Shown one piece after another: positions 9,466-19,967 of a DNA stretch of 64,000 nt. This DNA is from Hondaea fermentalgiana. Its lineage: Eukaryota > Sar > Bigyra > Thraustochytrida > Thraustochytriidae. The notes under the pieces are model-generated. The model was given only the letters and a program-made list of their open reading frames with translations, was not told the DNA's origin and made no database searches. The translations under genes and the position numbers were made by a program. The stretch lies in NCBI GenBank assembly GCA_014084085.1, contig NPFB01000084.1:147820-211819 (forward strand), in the 5' to 3' direction. Position 1 is the stretch's first letter, and each line of letters begins with the position of its first letter.

Positions 9466-12321
9466 TCAAACAATATCGCCCTTGTCTCCACCGTCATCTT
9501 CTCCGAAGATGTCGAGGGAGGCGGCCGTTGGCGGGGCCCGAAGAACCGGGACCGAAGCTGCTGGCGTTGGTGTGTGGCGGTAACGAAGCGCCTTGTCGTG
9601 GTCTGCATCCCTCGTGGAGATGAGTTGAGGCTCATCAAAATCCTCGTTGAAGTCACCATCCGAGGCGACATCGTCGACAAAGCTGTGTGAGTCATGCATG
9701 TCGTCGTCGCCCATGTCTGCGTCGGCAAAGTCCATGCCCGCCTGGCCATCAGGGGAATGCATTCGGGAGTAACGCATCCCACTAAAGGTACCCGTGCGAC
9801 GCAGACGGACCGACTCCTTGAAGATCTCCCAGCAGGACTTGACATCGTTGCCAAAGTCCTGCGTGCCAAAAGAATCAAGTGGACCCTTCCGCTGCTTGAA
9901 GTTCATGTACAGCATGATGGCCACCATGCCAAAGATGATGAAAAGTACAGCCCAGCCACCCCGACTAACACCAAAGACTCCACGCGTGCAGCTAAAGGTG
10001 GTCGGACCAAGATTTTTGCCGCCCTCGCACGTGTTGCCGCCCACGAGGCGGTAGCCATTGCTAATTGAGTAAAATCCGCTCTCGGGGCATTCTTCAGGTG
10101 GCCCGAGCGTCTCGTTGGCCACAGATGGGTCGCGCACGCAAGGTCCATGAGCGACATTTCTACGAAAGCCAAAGTCACACTCGTAGTCTCTCTCGGAGCA
10201 CGCGCAGTTGCGCACAAAACGCTTGGCCTCAAACTGCATCGGAGTGAAGCAGCGCGCGTCGCACTTGCGCCGCAAATAGGTCACCTCACGACCGAGATGG
10301 CATGTGGATCCCGCGCCAAGGCCCTCAGCATCTGCGTCGCGCGGACTCCAGAGCTCGTAGTCACTCGTTGGGTTCTGAGGCATGGAGGCACCAGTACATT
10401 CGCGCTGATGCAAGCCAGAGAAATCGAGCGTGATGATCACACCCTTTTCGCTACTTCCGGCGCTAAATCCGAAAATGTGAAAGACGCGGCTCACGGCAGA
10501 AGGTTCAACAATGATGTTTTCCACGTCCATGGGCTGCTGCGAGAACTGAATCTCCGTCCATGTCTTGCCGTGGTCCCAGGAGTAAATGAGACTCGTTGTC
10601 GGCTGGTCGTCGCGCGCCATGAGAATGAGTTCGCCATGGGCCCCAATTTCGTAAATGTGACTGCCCTTTCGAATTTCGGACCAGGAAACGCCGCCGTCAG
10701 AGGAAAGGTAGGTGCTTTCCTCGCCTTCGCGAGAAGACAAATGTGTGCCAACATTGCCGACACCCATGATGATGCCGACGGCAGCCGGCGAGCTGTAGAT
10801 GGGCGCGTAGGGCGTGCCATGCCCGTGGAGATGAAGACCACAGTCGCTCGTTGCGCAGGTGATGGGTTTGCTGTTGGCATCGACAGTCGGTGCACGAAGC
10901 AGGGTCCATTCGCCGCCGCGGTCAAAGGAAATGACAGTCTTGACTTGCGTTGCAGGACGCCGAAGCTTGACTTGATGGCTGCCGACCATTTGATTTCCTT
11001 CGGTGTCTGATCCGTCGCTCTCGTCCTCGCGCTCGCGACGAGCTGCAGCAAAGTTTTCGAGCTCTTCGACGTTGTCCACGTAATTTGCCATGTAGACACC
11101 TTCAATGCTGAGAATGCGGTCAAAGTCGCAGCGCCCGCCATGGTTGCGCACATTATCTCTGAGAGAAAAGGTGTAGTTGCCGCCCGTGCTATCGCTCACG
11201 TAGACGTGGCCGTAACCGTAGCTATCATGGAGATGATTCACGTGGAGGAAGACGACGCCCGTGTTGGAATCGAGGATTGTGAAGCTCTTTTGGGTGAGAC
11301 GAAAGGGCATCTGGGCCTCGTAAAAGGATGCACAGCGGTCAGCGCTCATGAGGAGCTTGACCGGGGAGCGTCCATCCGTAGAGACTTGTGCCACGAAAAT
11401 AAAGTGCTGCGTAAAGAGGAACTTGTTGCCGCCTGGTACGAGCGTTCGCTCGGACTTGAATTTATCTTCGCTAAGGATCAGAGAGACGTCCACATCCCAG
11501 CTTCCAAAGTGCTGATCGCCGGTGTTCTGTGTAGGATTCGTCGTGACAAGGACGGTTTTAGGGTCATGGGTTGCGAGGCTCTTTTTGTTGCGGTCAAAAA
11601 GGTGCCAGCCAGCTTCGTCGGCGCTGGTCGTTTGCTCACCGGTATTCTGGACGCGGCCGAGGCCGCGCTCGCTAGCGGCCAGCCGGTCGAACCAATCGGC
11701 TTGGACAACGTATTTGCGTAGGAGCGAAAAAGATTTGCCCGCGTTCTCACTCATGTAGAGAGCTTTGTAGCATGCCTCTTTGCCATTGGCGTCTTTGCCA
11801 TCATCGAGATCATTGGCACTGCTGGGCTTGCTGTTGGGGGCGGGAGTCATTCGGCATTTGGGGGAGTACGCGGTGACGAGCATGAGCGTGGAGATAGTAG
11901 GATGAAGGTGGAGCTCGGCAACGGGTGCGGGCGTTCTAAATGTGCGAAAGCTTGCGCCGCCGTCGGATGAAAAGTATTGCACCACGCCCTTGGAAATGAG
12001 GCAGACCACGTCGGGATTGCTCGGGTGTTGGATGATGCGGCGAATTTGCGCGTCCTCTGCCGCAAGAGACCCGCTCTCGGGCGCGGGAAGCTGGGCGGGC
12101 CCTAATTTCTCAAACGTGATGCCGCTGTTTAGACTGCGGTGGATGTCCATGGCGTTTGTGAGCACAAGCACGGTCGATTTGCGCGCGCCGACCCATCGCA
12201 TGTCGTCCACTTCGCCATTGAACTCGTAGTCGTACTGTTTGATGAGGTTCTCGTCGCCCGCGGCGGTCGCGACCAGCGTGGCTAGCGCCACGGCCGCTGC
12301 CACTCGGAGGAAGCGGCCCAT
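9466..12321 (-). CDS. VPS10/sortilin-type sorting receptor
   Basis: Single exon, 951 aa, type I membrane protein. An N-terminal signal peptide (residues 1-22, hydrophobic, ending ATAAG) precedes a long luminal region. Repeated BNR/Asp-box signatures such as SSDGGASF, SENAGKSF, SFDRGGEW, SSDGGVSW and SWDHGKTW are the hallmark of the VPS10 beta-propeller. A cysteine-rich stretch follows (about residues 625-735), corresponding to the 10CC module. One membrane segment lies at about 789-808 (GWAVLFIIFGMVAIML). The cytosolic tail of about 140 residues is rich in Asp and contains YSRM and a DEPQLI acidic-hydrophobic signal, suited to adaptor or retromer sorting between Golgi and endosomes. Family knowledge: Vps10/sortilin receptors carry hydrolases to vacuoles or lysosomes. 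The specific cargo is unknown. Confidence 0.9.
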   Translation of the reverse strand: MGRFLRVAAAVALATLVATAAGDENLIKQYDYEFNGEVDDMRWVGARKSTVLVLTNAMDIHRSLNSGITFEKLGPAQLPAPESGSLAAEDAQIRRIIQHPSNPDVVCLISKGVVQYFSSDGGASFRTFRTPAPVAELHLHPTISTLMLVTAYSPKCRMTPAPNSKPSSANDLDDGKDANGKEACYKALYMSENAGKSFSLLRKYVVQADWFDRLAASERGLGRVQNTGEQTTSADEAGWHLFDRNKKSLATHDPKTVLVTTNPTQNTGDQHFGSWDVDVSLILSEDKFKSERTLVPGGNKFLFTQHFIFVAQVSTDGRSPVKLLMSADRCASFYEAQMPFRLTQKSFTILDSNTGVVFLHVNHLHDSYGYGHVYVSDSTGGNYTFSLRDNVRNHGGRCDFDRILSIEGVYMANYVDNVEELENFAAARREREDESDGSDTEGNQMVGSHQVKLRRPATQVKTVISFDRGGEWTLLRAPTVDANSKPITCATSDCGLHLHGHGTPYAPIYSSPAAVGIIMGVGNVGTHLSSREGEESTYLSSDGGVSWSEIRKGSHIYEIGAHGELILMARDDQPTTSLIYSWDHGKTWTEIQFSQQPMDVENIIVEPSAVSRVFHIFGFSAGSSEKGVIITLDFSGLHQRECTGASMPQNPTSDYELWSPRDADAEGLGAGSTCHLGREVTYLRRKCDARCFTPMQFEAKRFVRNCACSERDYECDFGFRRNVAHGPCVRDPSVANETLGPPEECPESGFYSISNGYRLVGGNTCEGGKNLGPTTFSCTRGVFGVSRGGWAVLFIIFGMVAIMLYMNFKQRKGPLDSFGTQDFGNDVKSCWEIFKESVRLRRTGTFSGMRYSRMHSPDGQAGMDFADADMGDDDMHDSHSFVDDVASDGDFNEDFDEPQLISTRDADHDKALRYRHTPTPAASVPVLRAPPTAASLDIFGEDDGGDKGDIV

Positions 12322-13450
12322 GGCGCCCTTCCTTGTCTGGCTGCGCGCTACAGCTCACGCCGCCTGCTCGTACTTTGCGTCCGTGTCTCTGCGCAAGGGT
12401 ACTGCTGCCACGCTACACTTACACGCACGTCTGGACGCGTGCGCGCGTGTTCGGACTGGGCTCGATCTTGATGGATGCTGCAGCAGCACAGCGGCTGACC
12501 CAATCTCTCTCGCGCTCTGCGAGTATGGCCGAGAGCGCGACGCGCAAGTCGTGCAGCGGGAGGGCTCTCCGGCCGCGCCGCGCACGAGCCTCGGCGGGTC
12601 GCTCGCGAGAGAATCGTGGTTTGGACGCGCTTCTGCTCATCTTTATCTTTCGTGCCCTCCTTCGGCTTTTCATCGAAGAGAAGACAAAGAGACGTTCCCG
12701 CGCAGCCTACCCCCCGACTAAACTTGCCTCGCACTTAACCTAACAATACAGTGAACCCTCAGGGAACTAGAGAGGGGGCTCATGAGACCACAGGGGATTG
12801 CATGCAAGTATTATAGTTGGAAACTAGTTTAGCACAGCTTGGTATATTAAAACTAGTGAAGGAAACTATGTAGTGTAGAACTAAGTGTGCGATGTGGCAG
12901 CTCGAGATAGCTGTGCACCTGCACACGCGGCGAGCGTCCCTGCGTGTGTGAATCTGCAGCAGCCTGCACGCGGCAACTGCTGCTGCTGCTGGTTGGCCAA
13001 CTGGCTGGCAGGCTGGCTGGCGGGACAAACCAACCTCCGTCGTGGAGTCGAGGAGGACGGAGCAACAGCCGTTTCGCACAAGCAGAAGAGGACAAAGCCG
13101 GTAGGTTAGATCTACTACCAACAACGCCGCCCCCACCCACTCCCTTCGTCTCTCATTCACCACTGGAGAAAGCTGGTAGCTTTCGAATCTGTGCACACAT
13201 TCATTCATGGTGCCTGGCTGCATTTCACGCCACCACATTTTGCCCCGTCTTCCTTGTTACTTCTAATCTATCCGACCAATCGACGAGGAGAGGAAAAGGT
13301 CCTGCCGACTGGCGTCTGCAAAGGCCAACAAGCAAACCTCTTTTGCCTCTCTCGAGTGCTCGCTCGCTCGCTCGCACGCACGCAAGCTCCTCCGCACGCA
13401 CGCCAGAAAGCAAAGCAAGGAAGGTGCTACGCTGTGTCGCCCCGACGAAG
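12322..13450. other. Divergent intergenic region
   Basis: About 1.1 kb between the VPS10 gene (-) and the LRR membrane protein gene (+), presumably holding both promoters. It contains a CTG/TGG-rich stretch at about 12975-13020 and CTCG-rich simple sequence near 13360-13385. The short open frames found here have no recognisable domain. Confidence 0.5.
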
Positions 13451-14797
13451 ATGGGTGTTCTCTACAAGCTCCTGGCCGTCGCGGCTCCTCTGGCCCTCAC
13501 GCTCGAGGTCACTGACGCCGCGTGCACGACGGTAAGCTCCTCGCTCACCTGCACGGATATCACCTCGTACCCGGACATTGCCGACCCGAGCGCCATCGAG
13601 ACTTTGTACGTTGTAGGAGCGTAGCGCGCGCTCGCGCGGGGTCTCTCTCTCTCTCTCTCGTCCGAGACACGCACGGATCAAAAGTCGCGAGCTGCGAAGA
13701 AGAAAGAGACGATCCCATCGGCGCAGTGCCATGTCGGTCACGAGAGCCGCGGATTGACGCTGACTAACACTGACTTGCTCTCTGCTCGTCCTCGCACAGC
13801 TCCATCACCAGTAGCTCTGGATTCGAAGACCTGCCTACGAGCATTAGCCTGCTCACGAACCTCAAGAGCCTGTACGTGTCCCAGTTCTTTTCGTCAATCG
13901 ATGTAGAATGTTCTGTCCGAGAATCTATCGGGGCCTTGGTATCTGACTAATGATGCGTGCGTGAGCAAACAGTATCATCTCGGAGACTGCGCTTGAGGCC
14001 ATTCCTGACGAAGTGAGCGCCCTCACGAGTCTTACGCAGCTGTACGTGCAAAGTGGGAGGGAAGAAGAGATGGCGCGTTCTCAGCTTCATGCGACTAACA
14101 ACAACAATCCACCAATCAATCAATCAATCAATCAACCATTGCTTTCCGCGGTCACAGGAACGTACCTAGCAATGCCATCTCGTATCTCCCGGAGAGTCTT
14201 GGCACACTCTCGGCGCTCCAGATCCTGTACGTTACCAGAACCCCCTCGAATCGAAGTAAAGGCAGTCTTCTGACGTGAACCTTTGTACTCAGTGCGATCA
14301 ACGGAAATGATGTGGGAACGCTTCCTCTGAGCACGGCCATGCAGGCGCTTGCGTCCATTTCGGCGCAGAACAACGAGATTGAGACGATCCCTTCGGTTAT
14401 CTCGGACCTTGAGGCCCTCACGTATCTGTAAGTGTTGTGAAGAAAAAAGAAGAGAGAGTGAGCGAGCGAGCGAGCGAGCGAAAAGGAGGAAAAAGTCGAG
14501 CAGTTGTTCAACTTACGATCAAGACATGACGCGACATGACATGGGATGTTGCACAGGAATCTTGCAAACAACCCTCTGTGTGGCGATATCTCCGCGACGG
14601 AAAATGTGTCGACGCTGGTCCTGCCGGACGAGGTGGGCGAGTGCGATGACGGCCTGAGCATGGCCGTCATTATTGCGATTCCCCTCGCCTTTGTCGCTCT
14701 TGCCGTGTGCTGCCTCGGATGCTTGTGGCATCACAAGTATCGCGGTGCTGGCAAGAACCGTACGGGCAACAGCGCAGGCCAGCACCAGCTCTGGTAA
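13451..14797 (+). CDS. LRR type I membrane protein, six exons
   Basis: I assembled exons 13451-13605, 13800-13871, 13973-14041, 14158-14226, 14293-14427 and 14557-14797, giving 246 aa. All introns are phase 2. The donors are CT|GTACG or CT|GTAAG, each splitting a conserved repeat leucine, and the acceptors are CAG. The start MGVLYKLLAVAAPLALTL is a signal peptide ending near TDAAC. Four or five short plant/RanGAP-like LRRs follow (for example LPTSISLLTNLKSL and IPDEVSALTSLTQL), then a Cys-containing cap and one membrane helix (MAVIIAIPLAFVALAVCCLG). The basic tail has about 30 residues. It is probably a small cell-surface or endomembrane LRR protein, and its ligand is unknown. The last codons read CTC TGG TAA, and TG|GTAAGC is itself a good splice donor, so a further 3' exon is possible. 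Confidence 0.8.
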
Positions 14798-15497
14798 GCG
14801 TCAACGAAATGTGTTGTCGTTGTCGCGACCAAACAAGCGCGCCCCGATTCTTCTATCGCGCTTGTCGATGTTAAATTCTAAAGGATAATTTTTCTCACTA
14901 ACTTAACTGGCACGTCGAGCAAGGCATTCTTGACGCCATCGTGGCCGTGCCCGTACTCCGCGACGCTCTTGCGCCCACATCAAGGCTCGCACATCTATGA
15001 CCTCGAGCCATTTGCAAGAGCCGTTCGTCGCCATCATCACCTTTCGTCGCCTTTGTCACTGCTGCTCAGGCGTGCGAAACATCGCGTGGCCTCATCACAC
15101 GCGAGCATGTCCATGGTCTTGCTCGTCTGACTGCCCACGTGCGACGGCTTGGCCAGGTGTAGGACTCGTTAGGGGCCACTTACGCTGTTAGACCCGCCAA
15201 AGTTGGTGGTGGCTGCGAGGCCTCGAGCAGCAGAACCGGAGCGCGACTCGCGCACGAGAGACCCAGCGCGGCGAAGCCCGTGCGCGGGAGCGAGGGCGGG
15301 GGGGCGTACGCAGAGGACCGTGCGGTCGCTGGCGGTGCTGCTGCGCTCGCGCGCGCGCGCGAGAGAGAGAGACAAGAGCGGCAGACATTGAGAGCTCTCT
15401 CGAGAGGGACCGCTACGCGCCTTTGCGTGCTCACGCGCTGGAGAAGCGAGGGACCTGGAGCCAGGCGAAGGCGAAGGCGAGCGCGAGCGCGAGCGCG
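14798..15497. other. Intergenic / 5' region of the REXO4-like gene
   Basis: About 700 bp with no supported gene. It contains GC/GA simple repeats (GCGCGC then GAGAGA, about 15347-15373). The REXO4-like reading frame is open back to about 15423 without an ATG. A candidate extra exon of the LRR membrane protein gene (about 14920-15130) is discussed under findings. Confidence 0.4.
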
Positions 15498-16529
15498 ATG
15501 GCAGTCAAGAAGAAGTCCGGCAGCGCCAGCGCGAAAAAGGCAAAAAAGCAAAAGTTGCAGCGGAAGCAGCAAAAGAAAAAGCAGCTCGAAGCGAAGAAGG
15601 CCAAGGTTGCTACTGCCACCAAGGCCGCAGGCCCCGACGCGAACTGGCGCGCCCTCTTGGAGAAGGGCGTGGCGGGCGATGGCGCGAGGTCCTCGTCGTC
15701 TTCGTCTTCTGCGGCAGCGAAGAGGCGACAGCAAAAGCGCGACCGGCCGGGCGCTGACGAGTCTGCAACATATGGCAGCTCGATCGACTGGACACGAAGG
15801 AACGCCAAGTCCATGGAAGCGCGAATGGTGGCTCTCGATTGCGAAATGGTCGGCGTGGGCACCAGCGACGAGAGTAGACTTGCGCGTGTATGTGTAGTGA
15901 ACGAGCGCGGCGAGGTTATGTTAGATAGGTACAGCAAGCCGATGGAGGAAGTGACCAACTACCGGACACAATTTAGTGGAATTCGGCCCAGCGATCTCAA
16001 GGGAGCGCCCTCGTTCTGGGAGGTTCAGGTTGAGGTCGCTGATTTGGTGCGCGGCAAAATGCTTGTGGGTCATCAACTTCGAAGCGATCTTGAAGTCCTC
16101 ATGTTGAAGCACCCGCGCTCGCTTTTGCGCGACACGGCCCTGTATGCGCCGCTACGTCGCGTGAATGCGGAGACGGGCCGCACGCATGCGGCCAAGCTAC
16201 GGGATCTCTGCCTAAACGAACTTGGCAAGGTCATTCAGGATGGTGAGCATGACCCGTACGTGGATGCGCGGGCTGCGCTCGAAATTTACAAGAAACACTC
16301 TACCGCATGGGAGCGCCGCGTCTTGGAACTTCGTGCAGCCCGTCATACGGCGCGAGAGAAGAAGCGCGACAAGCGAGGCTCTGACCGCGATATTTTGCCC
16401 AGTACAATTGATTTGACTACTAAACGCACGGAGCCCTCGGGGACCCTGGCGTCAGAGTCAGTTTCCACTGATACGCAGGCCGACGTCTTTGCGAGACCGC
16501 CGCGCACGCGCAAGCACAAGCGGTCGTAA
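15498..16529 (+). CDS. REXO4: REXO4-like DEDDh 3'-5' exonuclease
   Basis: Single exon, 343 aa from the first ATG (15498). The N-terminal third is Lys/Ala/Ser-rich, like the nucleolar-targeting tails of Rex4/REXO4. The exonuclease domain starts near residue 108. All five catalytic positions of the DEDDh class are visible: D114 and E116 in ALDCEMVGVG, D197 in GHQLRSDLEVL, and H251 and D256 in HDPYVDA. The phrase DCEMVGVG is characteristic of the Rex4/ISG20L2 branch. The C-terminal tail is basic and ends RKHKRS. By family knowledge these enzymes trim pre-rRNA (ITS1) and related RNAs in the nucleolus with two metal ions. A snoRNA/rRNA-processing paralogue such as REXO1 or ISG20L2 is the alternative, but length and motif favour REXO4. 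Confidence 0.88.
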   Translation: MAVKKKSGSASAKKAKKQKLQRKQQKKKQLEAKKAKVATATKAAGPDANWRALLEKGVAGDGARSSSSSSSAAAKRRQQKRDRPGADESATYGSSIDWTRRNAKSMEARMVALDCEMVGVGTSDESRLARVCVVNERGEVMLDRYSKPMEEVTNYRTQFSGIRPSDLKGAPSFWEVQVEVADLVRGKMLVGHQLRSDLEVLMLKHPRSLLRDTALYAPLRRVNAETGRTHAAKLRDLCLNELGKVIQDGEHDPYVDARAALEIYKKHSTAWERRVLELRAARHTAREKKRDKRGSDRDILPSTIDLTTKRTEPSGTLASESVSTDTQADVFARPPRTRKHKRS

Positions 16530-16930
16530 TCATGTATTTGGCAGTCGGGCAAACTCAAAGGTCCATCTTTTGTAGCGTATCGTACCGTGTCCCGAGTCAT
16601 TGAGCGATGCGATAGAGAGGTTGTGATTTATTCATCCATCCCAACGAGGGGCTAGACCTAGCTGGAGAACGAGACATATAAGGAAATCGACTTGACGAAA
16701 ATTTGTGGAGAATGCGTGGAAGCTTGCAACGTTGGGATGAAAACACGTGGAGTTTAAATGAGGGCGTGAAGACTTTAAAAATAAAAGCTTTCAGAGCCAT
16801 ATTGTGCCAAACATATGAGTCGCGTCAATTGGGACAAGTGAATTGTAGAAGAGAAAAAGGAAAAGGGGGGTTAGGAAGTGGGTTTGGGAGGGCAAAATTT
16901 GATTTCCTTTTACTTTTGGCGAGGTCCTTT
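16530..16930. other. Convergent intergenic region
   Basis: About 400 bp between the 3' ends of the exonuclease (+) and methyltransferase (-) genes. No gene or clear repeat is seen. It presumably holds both 3' UTRs. Confidence 0.5.
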
Positions 16931-17779
16931 TCACAGGTGCTGCTCCACCATGGAAGAGAAAAAGTAAAAGACGGTCATGATCACGCCAATGGCATAGATG
17001 CCCGCCGACACAGAGGCAGAAGTAGCACAAAGAAGGACACCGCCCCAAATTGACACTGTCGCACCCAGGTATTGGGGATGGGGCACCACGCTAAAGGGGA
17101 ATCCAAAGACCCAAGGAACGGTTTGCCCAAGGCGGCAACCGTAATAAACGCCAGCCTCGCCAATCGACTGGTAGACACCGCCGTTGAAGAGCTGGCCAAG
17201 CATGAAGAGCTCGCCGGCAAGAATGAGCTGCGCCGTGCTTCGGGAACCTAGAAACGTCAAGGCCTCGTGCGGAAGTTCAACGAGGTTGTCGGTTGACAAC
17301 CAATAGTCGAGACCAAAGTACCAAACGGCGAGAGCGCAGGCTTGAAAGGCCTTGATGCCGTGAGCCATCAAAGCAAAGACCTGAAAAGGCTCACCGATGG
17401 GCTTGACGAGCCGATAGAAGATGCTTGCGTTGGTCCAGACGATAAAGTAAAAGACGTGAGGGGTCGAGAGCGCAGCCACAATGTACCAGAAGCGCGGGTC
17501 GTCAAGAAATCCACGTTCGTTCATTGCCTGTTTGATGTGCAGGTCCTTGACGAGATTCTGCGCCAACTCTTGGGGGGATTGCTTCTCAAGGGCAACGAGA
17601 ATGAGCCACGGCACGGCCACGGCTACGAAAATGGCGCCCTGCAGCATACGGTCCGTGTAGGGTCCCTCTGCCTTGGCCGTCATGGCTTCATCAGCCTTTG
17701 CGGCGGCTTGAGACTGCTGCTGCTGCTGCTGCTTTGCTGCGCCCTTGGCGTTCTTTCGCTGTACGGGCACGGAGGACAT
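16931..17779 (-). CDS. PEMT/ICMT-type membrane phospholipid methyltransferase
   Basis: Single exon, 282 aa. It begins with a Lys/Gln/Ala-rich cytosolic tail including a short poly-Gln run. At least five hydrophobic segments follow (about residues 47-66, 98-118, 135-158, 185-205 and 255-275). The C-terminal block FGFPFSVVPHPQYLG matches the signature of the PEMT family (HPxYxG), in which His and the following residues contact S-adenosylmethionine. SSMVEQ near the C terminus fits the family's final EE/EQ-containing helix. PEMT enzymes transfer methyl groups from S-adenosylmethionine to phosphatidylethanolamine in the ER. The size and the lack of an isoprenylcysteine-type CAAX pocket signature favour a phospholipid over a CAAX methyltransferase, but this cannot be settled by eye. 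Confidence 0.78.
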   Translation of the reverse strand: MSSVPVQRKNAKGAAKQQQQQQSQAAAKADEAMTAKAEGPYTDRMLQGAIFVAVAVPWLILVALEKQSPQELAQNLVKDLHIKQAMNERGFLDDPRFWYIVAALSTPHVFYFIVWTNASIFYRLVKPIGEPFQVFALMAHGIKAFQACALAVWYFGLDYWLSTDNLVELPHEALTFLGSRSTAQLILAGELFMLGQLFNGGVYQSIGEAGVYYGCRLGQTVPWVFGFPFSVVPHPQYLGATVSIWGGVLLCATSASVSAGIYAIGVIMTVFYFFSSMVEQHL

Positions 17780-19197
17780 GATGCTCCTGGCGCGGGTGGT
17801 GGTGCTCCTTCCGAAAACGCAAGGCGCTCCTGGGCTCGATCGCTTGCTCGTTCGCGACGAGGGAGCACGATGCTCTCTGCGCGCTGCCAGCTCAATACCG
17901 CGCAGACAGCGACCGGAGCCAGCGACTGACCGAAGCAGGTGACCGTGCGGCCCTCCACGTCGACAAAGTTGTACTGCCCTGCCCGATCGATCGATCGATC
18001 TTGCAGTGCGCAGGCAACATCCTCATCATCATGCGGCAGCGGCTGCGGTATTCTATATGTTACAGTATATACTGCGATACGGCGCGCCTTTTGTAAAAGA
18101 ATGCAGTATATTCTGTGGCAATCTGCATCTTGCACGCCTTGACGCAGGATATCCTACGATAATTTGCATCTTTCGTAATACGAGCGTGCGTTGCGCAGAC
18201 CGCGGTAAGGCAACAGAGAGCACGAAAGGGGTGTGCGCGCGAGATCCGTTTCAATGGAATGAAGTTCAGGTCCCCGCGCCAGGGGACTCGCTGTCGGCTG
18301 CGGCCTGCTAGACGGAGGGACCTATTGCATGCCACAGCCAGTCAAGGCGCGAGTGAAAGAGCAGCTGCAGCGGAGATCTCGCCGTCTCTGCGACGGAGTT
18401 TTCGGCCTCGAAAACAAGTTATTTTGTGTTGGTGGCCTTGCTGCGAAGGTAATCTAATCTCCGCCCCAAGCATGCACGCAAGCAAGCTAGCTAGCTAGCT
18501 TACCACGAACGAGCGAACATTTTGTCAGTTGCGAGGCGTGCGATTGGCTGTGAGCGAGGGCCCCCAGGAGAGAGCGCTCGTTCGCTTCGTGCTCGGTCGC
18601 TCCCTGGAAATGAGAGACAATGAAAAGATGCGTTGCGAGGCAGCCCCTCAGAGGAGGTCAGGCTTGCTTGCTTCGGAGCGAAGATAGATGCCTGCCTGGA
18701 CGATTTCGAAAGCACTGAACGGCGCAGCCTTTGCTTTTCCTGGCGGAGGTTGCCTCGAAAGCGGTAGCGAGCTAGCCACTTCGTTGGCGTTCAGGGTCCG
18801 TCAGCACGCGTCGTGGTTTCTTGCTGTAGGCTTGGGCGCCTTCGCCCCGCAGTGCTCGTGTGTACTGCGACGCGGCGCGGAGGTCTGGCCGCGGACCCTG
18901 CGCGCAAGGCTGCACAAAGCTCGCCCCTCGCGCTTCTCGCGCGCCTCCGCGCTCCCCCTCCCTGCCGCCTCTGCGGTCGGGCGACGCGAGTGCGCGCAGA
19001 TTGATCACATTTCTTCGACCTCAGCCACAATCGAGGTCAAGTTGCGATTTTAGCCAGGCACGCCAAAGATTGATTTCCTGCCCAGGCTCGTCCTCGTCCT
19101 CGTCCTCCGCGACAGTAAGCGTCGGCTTCCTCGCTTGCTTCGCTTGTTGTCGCTGCGAGCCGCGCGCAAAATCTCTGAAGAGGGCGGCCTCCATTCG

Positions 19198-19227
19198 TTC
19201 GATCGATCGATCGATCGATCGATCGTC
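19198..19227. repeat. (GATC)n microsatellite
   Basis: Seven or more consecutive CGAT/GATC units, perfectly self-complementary. A shorter GATC run occurs at 17984-18000. Confidence 0.9.
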
Positions 19228-19414
19228 CGATCAAGATTGATCGTTGATCATTCGTTCGTTGTTTTCCTCGTGCTTGCTTCCTTCCTTCCTCTGCCCTTTC
19301 TTGATCTCCTCAAAACGCTAAACAGAGCAGCGACGAGGCGCAAGCCGCGCCGCCGACGCCCGCGCCCGCGCGCAGACTCGCTCGGGAGACCGCACGCGAG
19401 CGCGCTCGGGAGAC

Positions 19415-19418
<4 letters not shown>

Positions 19419-19461
<43 letters not shown>

Positions 19462-19470
19462 TCGCACGCA
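19419..19470. repeat. (ACGC)n tetranucleotide repeat
   Basis: About a dozen ACGC units with a few CTCG interruptions, directly before the scaffold gap. This probably contributed to the assembly break. Confidence 0.85.
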
Positions 19471-19502
19471 CGCTCGCCCGGCGCGACGCGCGCGGAGCGG
19501 AG

Positions 19503-19602
19503 NNNNNNNNNNNNNNNNNNNNNNNNNNNNNNNNNNNNNNNNNNNNNNNNNNNNNNNNNNNNNNNNNNNNNNNNNNNNNNNNNNNNNNNNNNNNNNNNNN
19601 NN
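19503..19602. other. Assembly gap (100 N), probably spurious
   Basis: A run of exactly 100 N. The 27 bases before it (19476-19502) are identical to the 27 bases after it (19603-19629), which suggests that the contigs overlap and the true gap is zero or negative. Confidence 0.9.
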
Positions 19603-19967
19603 GCCCGGCGCGACGCGCGCGGAGCGGAGGGAGGCGAGCGAGCGAGAGAGAGGACGGGGAGCGAGCGACGCGCTCGCCGCCGCGCCCTCTCGAGGCCGCC
19701 TCGCGCACGGGTCTCGCGCAGAGCCGCGCAGCGAGCACGCGCACGGGCCTCGCGCGCGAGCACCAGCGCCAGCGCCAGCGCCAGCGCCAGCGCCGCGCGG
19801 AGCAGGCGCAGGACGGCCAAGAGAGATTTCCAGGGTTTGAACGCGCGGCGAGGAGAAGAACCCGCTGCGCGGAGGCCGTGCAGCGCAGTCCGTAGCCGTG
19901 CGGCGCAACCTCAAAACACAACAGGGCGCAGATCGCGTCGTGGCGAGATAGCAAGTAGAGAGCCACG

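Larger units (their letters stand above)
17780..19967. other. Large divergent intergenic region with simple repeats and a gap
   Basis: 2.2 kb between the methyltransferase (-) and the PP2C-CNB gene (+). It holds GATC runs (17984-18000 and about 19199-19227), an ACGC/GCAC tetranucleotide array (about 19419-19470), the 100-N gap and a GCCAGC array (about 19763-19795). All open frames here are products of GC-rich simple sequence and I do not support any gene. Confidence 0.6.

Noticed and set aside
10147..11010. 287-aa open frame on the plus strand
   Set aside because: It lies antisense to the VPS10 receptor, whose Asp-box and Cys motifs are clear. The plus frame has no domain and is a shadow in GC-rich DNA.
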